From a bacterium (GTDB lineage Bacteria > Bacteroidota > Bacteroidia > Bacteroidales > UBA932), in the NCBI GenBank assembly GCA_004561775.1, contig SFUD01000053.1, positions 1 through 5,899 of the forward strand: a stretch of 5,899 nt of DNA, written 5' to 3'. Position 1 is the first letter of the stretch; the number at the start of each line of letters is the position of its first letter. The notes below the pieces were generated by a model. That model saw only the letters and a program-made list of their open reading frames with translations. It was not told where the DNA came from and did no database searches. This document shows, piece after piece, positions 1 to 5,899 of the stretch. The position numbers and the translations under genes were made by a program.

Positions 1-470
1 TGCCCCAGAGGTGCCTAGAACAAGGATTCGTGCGCGCGGTGATTTGCAGGAACTGCGCCACGGACAACCAGCAGCAGCATTTGCCATCCAACACCTGCGC
101 CTCGGCCAGGCGACAGCCTCATTCGGCGGAGATACGGAGGTGGCGTAGGTAATCGGTGCAGATGGGCCGAAAGATTTGCGTCTGTCTGAGCAGCAGCTCC
201 AAGGTGGCAGCAATGGGGATTGACGCATATATATAAATAAGTGCAGGAAAGTTCGCACACCGCAGCTGCGAGTTAGCAAATCCGGCCCAGGTGCGCCAGA
301 TTGCTAGCCAAACCGGAGTACTTTTCTCCGCCGGATGAGGTTTGTTGCTGGTCGGGGGTGCCGTGGGGAGCCAGTGCTGCATCATCGGGAAGCCGCCGGC
401 AGAAGCCGCTGCGCAGAAGCCAAAACGCTGGAGCCAAGGCGCAGAACCTGGCAGCAGATGCCTCCTAACT
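1..470. repeat. Long imperfect inverted duplication, no convincing gene
   Basis: This gene-free stretch reads as two diverged copies of one sequence arranged head to head. Matching blocks, left arm to reverse complement of right arm, are: CCTCATTCGGCGGAGA at 117-132 with 325-340 (15 of 16); TGGGCC at 163-168 with 284-289; GATTTGC at 173-179 with 276-282; AATC at 151-154 with 299-302; GCAGCT at 193-198 with 264-269. The sums of paired positions stay near 452-462, so the axis is near 228, inside the AT-rich core at 227-240. Weaker similarity continues outward, for example TGCTGC near 78 and 377, and possibly to both ends. The left arm's minus strand and the right arm's plus strand both read LRRMR..xGRG in equivalent places. 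Small indels between blocks break any shared frame. It may be two inverted copies of a genomic repeat or a decayed mobile element. I do not recognise the family. The left boundary is not visible. Confidence 0.6.
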
Positions 471-490
471 GCTAATTAATAATCTGGGAG

Positions 491-522
491 TTTGGTCATT
501 ATTCATTTTAATTATACTTTTG
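491..522 (+). promoter_or_regulatory. Bacteroides-type sigma-ABfr promoter for the pump operon
   Basis: TTTG at 491-494 and TACTTTTG at 515-522 match the Bacteroidota -33 (TTTG) and -7 (TAnnTTTG) elements, with a 20-bp spacer in the expected range. Transcription would then start a few bases past 522, giving a leader of roughly 20 nt before the ATG at 549. The surrounding 471-548 is strongly AT-rich, unlike the GC-richer repeat to its left. I see no clear operator palindrome over the promoter. This is a motif match only, but both elements and the distance to the first gene fit. Confidence 0.72.
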
Positions 523-548
523 CATTTTCGAAATAATAGATAGAATTT

Positions 549-2072
549 ATGAGACGAGGTATAATAGTATCATTAGCCCTTTTGCTTGCAAATGTTCTGC
601 AAGCGGCACCTGCGAACGTGGCACAGAACGCACCTGCGAACGCGACACTTGCGGCCGTGGCGCCTGCGAATGATGCCCCTGCGGCCGTGGCACAAGAACA
701 GAGTGCTAATGTTGCACAGGGCGCCCCTGTTGGCGTGGTGACAACGCAGGGTGTGCCGGAGGGTAGAGTTGAAGGTCAACGGGTGGTGGCAGGAGAGCCG
801 AGGAGCATTTCGCTTGCGGAGGCGCTAAGGATTGCCATCGGGAATAATTTGGACCTTAAGAATAGCCGCAATCTTGTTAAAAAGGGGGAGGAGAATATTA
901 GTGAGAATAGGGCAAGGTTGCTGCCTCAGATTAATGCGGCTTTTGGGTTTAATGATAATTTTGAGCCGCCTGTCTCTGTTACGGACGGGTCGGCCTATGG
1001 CAATAAGTATAATGTTACGCAGACTCTGCAGTTTAATGCTTCAGGGAGCTTGCAACTGCAGATGCCTCTCTATAGCAAGACTCTTTATACGGCGCTGGCC
1101 ATCTCCAAGACTATGCTGCAGCTGAATAAGCTCTCCTATGAGAAGGCAAGGGAGGAGATTATGATGCAGCTGGCAAACCTCTATTATCTTATTCAGAATA
1201 CCACAGAGCAGATAGCTATTGTTAAGGATAATATTGGCAGAATGGAGGAGCTGGAGAAGATTACAAGCGCTTTTGTGGAGAATGGGTTCTCTCTGGCAAT
1301 AGACAGGCAGCGCGTGAGCGTGCGACTGGAGAATCTGCGCGTGCAGTTTGCCAATGCGGAGGCTATGCTGGCAGAGCAGTACAATATGCTCAAATATATT
1401 ATGGATCTCTCTCCCGATGAGAATATTGCCGTGGAGGAAAAGTCGGTGGAGAGTATAGATGCGGCGCAGACTTGCGGATTGAGTGACAACCTTTACGAAC
1501 TGCAGCTTGTGCGCGCACAGGAGAATCTTGCCGGAGAGCAGGTGAAACTTGCCAAGGATGCATATCTTCCTACCCTTATGCTTACGGGCAACTTTACCTA
1601 TAGCGCATTTACAGATAATTTCAAGAACTGGTTCCGATCCGGAGAGTCAAATCATTGGTATAAGTCCAACGGGTTGGGGCTCTCGCTCCGCGTGCCTATC
1701 TTCAGCGGCTTTGAGAGAAGGTCCAAGCTGAGAAAGGCAAAACTGGACCTTGAGAATGCGCGCATTACTACCGACAAATCCCTGAAGGGTTTGCAGATGC
1801 AGTATGCCAATGCCGTGAACGACCTTATGAACAATGAGCGCAACTATATTAAACAGAGAGAGAATTACAATCTTGCAGAGAGCATATACAGGGTAACGTC
1901 GGACCGTTACAAAGAGGGCATTGTCTCTATGGTGGAGGTGCTGCAGGATGAGATGAGTATGAGCGAGGCGCAGAACAACTACCTTACAGCGCACTACAAC
2001 TACCAGATTTCCAATCTCTCCGTTCTTAAACTTACCGGAAGATTGAATACACTACTTAAAGAAAACAAATAA
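549..2072 (+). CDS. TolC-family outer membrane efflux protein
   Basis: The 507-residue product is the likely outer-membrane and periplasmic-tunnel part of a tripartite exporter. A Sec signal peptide covers about residues 1-19 (RR, then a Leu/Ala-rich core, cleavage probably after LQA). A low-complexity Ala/Pro/Asn/Val stretch follows at about 20-65 and a linker to about 85. Two outer-membrane-efflux repeats then run from about 87-300 and 312-500. Each starts with the typical pattern, ISLAEALRIAIGNN for the first and LYELQLVRAQENLAGEQVKLAKD for the second, and contains a beta-strand segment (YNVTQTLQFNASGSLQLQMPLYS; LGLSLRVPIFSGFERRSKL) between long helices. The length is normal for the family apart from the N-terminal linker. 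The ATG lies about 26 nt after a Bacteroides-type promoter and opens straight into the signal peptide, which supports this start. It is first in an operon with an adaptor (6-bp gap) and an MFS permease. The exported substrate cannot be inferred. Confidence 0.95.
   Translation: MRRGIIVSLALLLANVLQAAPANVAQNAPANATLAAVAPANDAPAAVAQEQSANVAQGAPVGVVTTQGVPEGRVEGQRVVAGEPRSISLAEALRIAIGNNLDLKNSRNLVKKGEENISENRARLLPQINAAFGFNDNFEPPVSVTDGSAYGNKYNVTQTLQFNASGSLQLQMPLYSKTLYTALAISKTMLQLNKLSYEKAREEIMMQLANLYYLIQNTTEQIAIVKDNIGRMEELEKITSAFVENGFSLAIDRQRVSVRLENLRVQFANAEAMLAEQYNMLKYIMDLSPDENIAVEEKSVESIDAAQTCGLSDNLYELQLVRAQENLAGEQVKLAKDAYLPTLMLTGNFTYSAFTDNFKNWFRSGESNHWYKSNGLGLSLRVPIFSGFERRSKLRKAKLDLENARITTDKSLKGLQMQYANAVNDLMNNERNYIKQRENYNLAESIYRVTSDRYKEGIVSMVEVLQDEMSMSEAQNNYLTAHYNYQISNLSVLKLTGRLNTLLKENK
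606..691 (+). repeat. Short direct repeats coding the Ala/Pro/Asn linker
   Basis: Inside the TolC-family gene, GCACCTGCGAACG occurs at 606-618 and 630-642, 24 bp apart (8 codons), with a variant GCGCCTGCGAATG at 660-672. GCGGCCGTGGC occurs at 651-661 and again at 681-691, 30 bp apart. Both spacings are whole codons, so the frame is kept. They encode the repeated peptides APANVAQN, APANATLAAV and APANDAPAAV directly after the signal peptide. The pattern looks like slippage or duplication growth of a flexible linker. Confidence 0.7.
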
Positions 2073-2078
2073 CAGAGT

Positions 2079-3170
2079 ATGACAAAAGATAATACAGAGC
2101 AGAGAGAGGGTCTGCAGCAACAGGCGCAGAAGTTGCGCAAACAGAAGACCCGCCAGATGATAGTTAGCCTTATAGGTATTGCCATATTGCTCTTTGGCCT
2201 TATAAAGGTTATCCTTATCTTTATTAACTACGCCACAACGGAGTCCAGCAACGATGCCCAGATAGAACAGTATATCTCTCCGGTAAACCTAAGAGCCTCC
2301 GGATATATAAAGAAGATCTATTTCCAGGAGCATCAGAGAGTAAAGAAGGGAGATACCCTGCTTGTACTGGACGACCGTGAGTACCTTATACGTCTTATGG
2401 AGGCCGAGGCTGCGCTTAAGGATGCAATGGCCGGCGCCAATGTAATAAGCGCAACCCTTAATACAACAGAGACCTCTGCCTCTGTATATGATGCCTCCAT
2501 TGCAGAGATAGAGGTAAGGCTGGAGAAACTTGCAAAGGACCGCCAGCGCTATCAGAACCTTGTTGCGCGCAATGCAGCAACCCCTATCCAGCTGGAGCAG
2601 ATAGAGACGGAGTATGTTGCAACAAAGAAGAAGCTGGATGCAGTGCAGAAGCAGAAGAAGGCAGCCCTCTCCGGAGTAACAGAGGTGGAGAGGCGCAAGG
2701 CAAACTCCGCTGCAGCAATAGAGCGCACTACAGCCGCCCTGGAGATGGCAAAACTTAATCTCTCATACACCGTGGTCCTTGCTCCTTACGACGGTACGCT
2801 TGGCCGCCGTGCAATGGAGGAGGGACAGATGGTAAATGCGGGTCAGACCATTACATATATTATTCCCGATACCCAAAAGTGGGTGATTGCCAACTATAAA
2901 GAGACCCAGATAGAGAACCTTTATGTGGGACAGGAGGTGGAGATTACCGTAGATGCCTTCAAGGGCAAGAAGTTTACCGGCAAGGTTACTGCAATCTCTG
3001 CGGCAACCGGCGCAAAGTACTCGCTTGTTCCTACAGACAACTCTGCAGGAAACTTTGTAAAGATTCAGCAGCGTGTGCCGGTGCGCATAGATTTTACCAA
3101 TCTGAGCAAAGAGGATAACGAGAGCCTTGCCGCCGGTATGATGGCAGTTGTTCAGGCAAAGATTAAATAA
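2079..3170 (+). CDS. emrA: EmrA/HlyD-family periplasmic adaptor subunit
   Basis: The 363-residue membrane fusion protein would bridge the inner-membrane permease and the TolC-type channel. A charged cytoplasmic N-terminus (1-26) is followed by one transmembrane anchor at about 27-50. The first lipoyl-like half is at about 62-100 (ISPVNLRASGYIKKIYF, then VKKGDTLLVLDD). A Glu/Lys/Ala-rich helical hairpin spans about 102-225, and the second lipoyl-like half with beta-barrel is at about 228-340 (LSYTVVLAPYDGTLG, then GQEVEITVDAF). The segment at 307-337, containing ATGAKYSLVPTDNSAGNFVK and then QRVPVRI, is the characteristic EmrA-type signature and separates it from RND adaptors such as AcrA, which are lipoproteins. 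No lipobox is present. The gene starts 6 bp after the TolC-family stop and ends 23 bp before the permease. Its start is preceded by CAGAGT, similar to AAGAGT before the permease start. Family length is typical. Confidence 0.93.
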   Translation: MTKDNTEQREGLQQQAQKLRKQKTRQMIVSLIGIAILLFGLIKVILIFINYATTESSNDAQIEQYISPVNLRASGYIKKIYFQEHQRVKKGDTLLVLDDREYLIRLMEAEAALKDAMAGANVISATLNTTETSASVYDASIAEIEVRLEKLAKDRQRYQNLVARNAATPIQLEQIETEYVATKKKLDAVQKQKKAALSGVTEVERRKANSAAAIERTTAALEMAKLNLSYTVVLAPYDGTLGRRAMEEGQMVNAGQTITYIIPDTQKWVIANYKETQIENLYVGQEVEITVDAFKGKKFTGKVTAISAATGAKYSLVPTDNSAGNFVKIQQRVPVRIDFTNLSKEDNESLAAGMMAVVQAKIK

Positions 3171-3193
3171 CTCTTGGGAATAAGTATAAGAGT

Positions 3194-4864
3194 ATGAACA
3201 AGAACTTCCCGTTTTACGACTGGGTGCCTAAGCCGCTGGGAATAATCTTCCTGATATTCCTCTTTATACCAATAATGACCGTTGGCGGAGTCTATTCGGC
3301 CAACAGCTCGGAGATGGTAGGGGGGCTTGGCATTATGTCTGAACATATCTCATTTGTGGGTTTTGTCACCTCTGTGGGTATGGCGGCCTTCTCCCCATTC
3401 TTCTACACCTTTGTATGCCTCAGAAGGCAGAAGCTTATGATGGTATGGGGCTTTATCATACTCTTTGTATTCAGTTATATCTGTGCCATTACAGAGAGTG
3501 TCTTCATACTTGCGCTCTGCAGCCTGATAATGGGTTTCATAAGACAGTCGCTGCTTATGTGCAACCTCTTTACCCTTATAAAGTACGGATTTAACATAGA
3601 GGCCACAAATAATCTTACGCCGGGAAATGAGCCAAAAGATGAAGCTGGTTGGGACAAGATGGATTCCGAGAAGACGGTAAGTATGCCAACCATCTACTTT
3701 TTCTTTATGGTGCTGGGTCAGATTGGCACCTGGGTTACAGCTTGGTTTGCATATAACTATCAGTGGCAGGACGTTTACTATGTAATGATGGCTGTGCTTG
3801 GAGTCTCTACAATAATTATCCACTTCACAATGCCTATGAACAGGTACAGGGGAGTAAAGGCGCCGCTAAATTTCAGCAAGTTTGGAAATGTTACCATCTT
3901 CTGCATAATGTGCTGCTCCTTTATCTTTGTGATGGTTTATGGCAAGACTCTGGATTGGTACGACCATCCTTATATACGTTGGGCAACCTTTATCTTCTTT
4001 GTCTCAATGGCTCTCTTTGTATGGCTGGAGAGAGCAAGGCGCTCTCCATATTTCCTGCTGGAGGCCTTCAGGTGGAGAAGCATCCTTGGAGGAATACTTC
4101 TCTTTGCGGGACTTATGATTCTTAACTCCAGCGCAATGTTTGTAAATGTCTTTACAAGCGTGGGAATGAAGATGGATAACCTTCAAGTGGCAGGGCTTAA
4201 CAACTGGGTGCTGCTTGGCTATTTCTTGGGACTGGTTGCGGCAATCATATGCAGCCGAAGGGGCATTCATCTTAAGTATCTCTTTGCTTTTGGTTTCCTG
4301 CTAATTGGATTGGCATCGTTGTATATGTACTTTGAGGTTCAGACGGCAGGTTTGCTGGAGCATATGAAATGGCCTGTTATCATAAGGGCAACCGGAATGA
4401 TGATACTCTACTCCATAACAGCTGTTTATGCCAACCAGCGAATGCCATACAGGCTTATGTCAACCTGGGTATGCATTATGCTTACCTTCCGTATGATAGT
4501 TGGCCCGGGCATAGGTTCTGCTCTCTATTCCAATATGTTGCAGCATAGGCAGCAGCACTACATAGTGCGCCTGGCCCACGATGTGGACAGGATGGATCCC
4601 GATGCTGCCGCAACCTATGACAATACTATAAGGGGACTGCAGATGCAGGGCAAGAGCAGGGCGGAGGCAGAGGCTATGGCTGCCCTCTCAACCAAGGGTA
4701 AGGTGCAGGTGCAGGCAACCCTCCTGGCTTTGAAAGACCTGGCAGGACTTACCATATATGGTTGTATCATTGCAGCAGTTGTTGTGGTAGCAGTGCCTTG
4801 GCCAAAGAGGCGTCTCAAGCCGGAAGAGCTTGGTGGTGCTGATGAGGCGCTCCAGAGGTGCTGA
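3194..4864 (+). CDS. 14-helix DHA2-like MFS transporter, EmrB-type efflux pump
   Basis: The 556-residue product is very hydrophobic, with about 14 membrane segments near residues 15-35, 54-74, 83-101, 105-128, 164-186, 193-213, 231-250, 262-278, 297-320, 336-354, 362-380, 394-413, 423-445 and 517-535. Fourteen helices with a long polar loop before the last one (about 446-515) is the DHA2/EmrB layout. With an EmrA-type adaptor and a TolC-type channel upstream, the inferred role is the proton-driven inner-membrane pump of a tripartite exporter. Sequence motifs are divergent. The loop after helix 2 reads CLRRQKLMM and lacks the usual G-x3-D-R-x-G-R-R of motif A. Helix 5 (MVLGQIGTWVTAWFAYNYQW) lacks the GP of motif C. 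A 35-residue polar loop (129-163) sits between helices 4 and 5. The ATG follows AAGAGT. The gene ends in a double stop, TGATGA, within a 22-bp tandem repeat. Family assignment is firm; the substrate is unknown. Confidence 0.88.
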   Translation: MNKNFPFYDWVPKPLGIIFLIFLFIPIMTVGGVYSANSSEMVGGLGIMSEHISFVGFVTSVGMAAFSPFFYTFVCLRRQKLMMVWGFIILFVFSYICAITESVFILALCSLIMGFIRQSLLMCNLFTLIKYGFNIEATNNLTPGNEPKDEAGWDKMDSEKTVSMPTIYFFFMVLGQIGTWVTAWFAYNYQWQDVYYVMMAVLGVSTIIIHFTMPMNRYRGVKAPLNFSKFGNVTIFCIMCCSFIFVMVYGKTLDWYDHPYIRWATFIFFVSMALFVWLERARRSPYFLLEAFRWRSILGGILLFAGLMILNSSAMFVNVFTSVGMKMDNLQVAGLNNWVLLGYFLGLVAAIICSRRGIHLKYLFAFGFLLIGLASLYMYFEVQTAGLLEHMKWPVIIRATGMMILYSITAVYANQRMPYRLMSTWVCIMLTFRMIVGPGIGSALYSNMLQHRQQHYIVRLAHDVDRMDPDAAATYDNTIRGLQMQGKSRAEAEAMAALSTKGKVQVQATLLALKDLAGLTIYGCIIAAVVVVAVPWPKRRLKPEELGGADEALQRC

Positions 4865-4900
4865 TGAGGCGCTCAAGGGGTGCCTATGAGGTGCTGAGCA
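4835..4900. repeat. Three 22-bp tandem units across convergent gene ends
   Basis: Units lie at 4835-4856, 4857-4878 and 4879-4900. The first two share their first 18 bases (GGTGCTGATGAGGCGCTC) and match at 20 of 22 positions. The third (beginning GGTGCCTATGAGG) matches the second at about 15 of 22. Because 22 is not a multiple of three, each unit shifts frame. The permease therefore reads GADEALQRC and stops at TGA (4862-4864) inside unit 2. The minus-strand gene stops at TAG (4884-4886) inside unit 3. The array includes the whole 19-bp gap between the two stop codons. Confidence 0.8.
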
Positions 4901-5882
4901 CGGAGTTGCGCGAACCTTTGCTCCTGTAGCGGCGTCTCCACCATTTTGGTCTGAGACGGTAGGCAAGCAGACGCAGAGGGCGTATGTGGCGCTCTATCTT
5001 ATCGGGATAAATATCCTTAATATTTACCAATATTCCGGTCTCTTCCACTCCGCCAAAGCCTTTGTTTATAGATGTGCCAAAGACCTTCATAGAGGGTGAG
5101 AGGTTCATATATGAGTTTATCAGGGGTGGAATGTGCTCGCCATTCTCCTTTATTTTGTGCTGCAACTGGCGGTATCCCTCCCTATAGTCCAGCCCATTGA
5201 AGAGGTGCACAAGGTAGGGGTTGTTTATATCTGCATCCAATGCCTCTCTTGGCACTACAAGCTGCTCCGTATCTTCAAAATATTTGTGCAGGAAGTGGAG
5301 AAGAAGGTTGCGAGCGCGCACATTGTAGGAGGTGTACATTGTTACCTTTCCAAAGAAGTATCGTATGTTGGAGTACTTTACAACAAGGGCTCCAAGTCCG
5401 TCCCAGAGGTTGTCCAGGGCAAAGAGACTTTTGCGTTTGATGTTGGTGCTCTGGTAGTTTGGCTGTATGAAGGATCGGCCAAGTTCTATGGTGTAGGGGA
5501 GGTAGTCTTTTTTGAAGGTCTCCGAGAAGGTGAAGAGCTCGTAGGTGGCCATCTTCTCCGGCTGCAGTCCGCCGCCGCAGTGGATATATCTGTATCCGCC
5601 AATTATCTCCTCATCCTTGGGGTCCCATACAATCAGCTGGCGGTAGGGCTCAAGAGGATCTACGTCATATTCGTCTATATCAACAGATTTGCCTGTGCCT
5701 CCGCCGCTCATCCTGAACGATATCTCCCTTAAGCGGCCAATCTCCTTCATAATCATAGGAGAGTCTGCAGCTGTTACTTCAAAGATGTAGTTATCCCCCT
5801 TGCGGGTCTTTCTTATGAATTTATCCTCTGTAAGTTCCTTTTTTATCAGCACCCTGTCTACGGGTTGGATAATTGCATCCAT
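4884..5882 (-). CDS. glsB: GlsB-like GNAT N-acyltransferase (glycine lipid synthesis)
   Basis: The 332-residue protein fits the OlsB/GlsB branch of GNAT-fold acyltransferases, often annotated as 'putative hemolysin'. In Bacteroides, GlsB puts a 3-hydroxy fatty acyl chain on glycine to make lyso-glycine lipid, which GlsA then O-acylates. Visible features: an acidic segment after helix 1 (GGTGKSVDIDEYD, about 61-73); a central strand, LIVWDPKDEEIIGGYRYI (83-100); the family hallmark ELGRSFIQPNYQ (133-144), comparable to the E-x-GRS-x3-P-x-Y/F of OlsB; and a C-terminal block SPSMKVFGTSINKGFGGVEE (262-281). There is no PlsC-type HX4D motif, so it is the single-domain form rather than the fused GlsF of Flavobacterium. 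It has no signal peptide; a basic, aromatic tail (about 303-326, RPKWWRRRYR) could bind membrane. The start ATG has a purine-rich leader. The partner glsA is not in the window. The OlsB-like family is firm; glycine as acceptor is inferred. Confidence 0.78.
   Translation of the reverse strand: MDAIIQPVDRVLIKKELTEDKFIRKTRKGDNYIFEVTAADSPMIMKEIGRLREISFRMSGGGTGKSVDIDEYDVDPLEPYRQLIVWDPKDEEIIGGYRYIHCGGGLQPEKMATYELFTFSETFKKDYLPYTIELGRSFIQPNYQSTNIKRKSLFALDNLWDGLGALVVKYSNIRYFFGKVTMYTSYNVRARNLLLHFLHKYFEDTEQLVVPREALDADINNPYLVHLFNGLDYREGYRQLQHKIKENGEHIPPLINSYMNLSPSMKVFGTSINKGFGGVEETGILVNIKDIYPDKIERHIRPLRLLAYRLRPKWWRRRYRSKGSRNSVLSTS
4933..4958. other. Inverted repeat/hairpin in the 3' end of the GlsB-like gene
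   Basis: CGTCTC (4933-4938) pairs with GAGACG (4953-4958), and inside it ACCA (4940-4943) pairs with TGGT (4947-4950) around a TTT loop, leaving a small internal loop of 1 and 2 nt. It lies 69 bp past the permease stop, within the minus-strand coding sequence (codons for RLRPKWWRR). No T-run follows on either strand, so it is not a standard intrinsic terminator. It could protect or slow the plus-strand transcript end, or it may be an accident of codon content. Confidence 0.35.
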
Positions 5883-5893
5883 AGTCTCTCTCT
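5883..5893 (-). promoter_or_regulatory. Purine-rich leader/ribosome site of the GlsB-like gene
   Basis: On the minus strand the 11 bases before the ATG read AGAGAGAGACT, preceded by CATTAA. The GA-run is the only ribosome-binding candidate and supports the chosen ATG (5880-5882). The TAA at 5896-5894, in a different frame, could be the stop of an upstream cotranscribed gene, but only 17 bases are visible beyond the start, so this is a guess. No promoter for this gene lies in the window. Confidence 0.4.
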
Positions 5894-5899
5894 TTAATG

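Noticed and set aside
2..148. Possible C-terminus of a plus-strand gene entering from the left edge (open to TAG at 146-148)
   Set aside because: About 48 codons without a stop can occur by chance in GC-rich sequence. A second plus frame is also open to 150, and the stretch lies in one arm of the repeat. It cannot be excluded without the left flank.
119..385. Minus-strand open frame of 88 codons across the upstream region
   Set aside because: It spans the axis of the inverted duplication, has no recognisable domain or ribosome site, and overlaps another open minus frame of similar length. The arms differ by indels, which argues against protein selection.
241..470. Riboswitch or housekeeping RNA (cobalamin, TPP, RNase P, tmRNA)
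   Set aside because: Short GC-rich words and GGGGGTGCC-like pieces drew attention, but the conserved cores of these RNAs are absent.
3350..3823. Minus-strand open frame of 157 codons opposite the permease
   Set aside because: It is antisense to membrane-helix codons. The His/Lys/Tyr-rich translation is what such a shadow normally gives.
4891..4901. Short palindrome GTGCTGAGCAC near the acyltransferase stop as a terminator
   Set aside because: It has only 5 bp per arm with a single central base, too tight for a loop, and no T-run follows.
5133..5732. Plus-strand open frame of 199 codons opposite the GlsB-like gene
   Set aside because: It is a shadow of a well-supported coding sequence with clear family motifs on the minus strand, and it has no family features of its own.

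Overview
The window looks like a chromosomal piece from a member of the Bacteroidota, probably Bacteroidales. Three things point there. The first gene has a Bacteroides-type promoter (TTTG, 20 bp, TAnnTTTG) instead of an E. coli-type one. The genes lack strong Shine-Dalgarno sites and start after short purine-rich leaders. The last gene resembles GlsB, the N-acyltransferase of Bacteroides glycine-lipid synthesis.

Layout. Positions 1-470 hold no convincing gene. They form a long, imperfect, head-to-head inverted duplication with an AT-rich centre near 228-232, and it may run past the left edge. Positions 471-548 are AT-rich and carry the promoter. Positions 549-4864 are a tight three-gene plus-strand operon: an outer-membrane TolC-family channel, an EmrA/HlyD-type periplasmic adaptor (6-bp gap), and a 14-helix DHA2-like major facilitator permease (23-bp gap). 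Together they would form a complete tripartite pump that uses the proton gradient to move a compound from the cytoplasm or inner membrane to the outside. No regulator gene is present and the substrate cannot be read from the sequence.

Positions 4884-5882 on the minus strand encode a GNAT-type N-acyltransferase of the OlsB/GlsB group. It converges on the pump operon, with only 19 bp between the two stop codons. Three imperfect 22-bp tandem units (4835-4900) lie across that junction and supply the last codons and stop codons of both genes.

The coding content is ordinary for the phylum. The parts most worth a second look are the inverted duplication at 1-470, the tandem repeat at the convergent gene ends, and the permease's poor match to the standard MFS signature motifs. 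I see no sign of a new multi-gene system.
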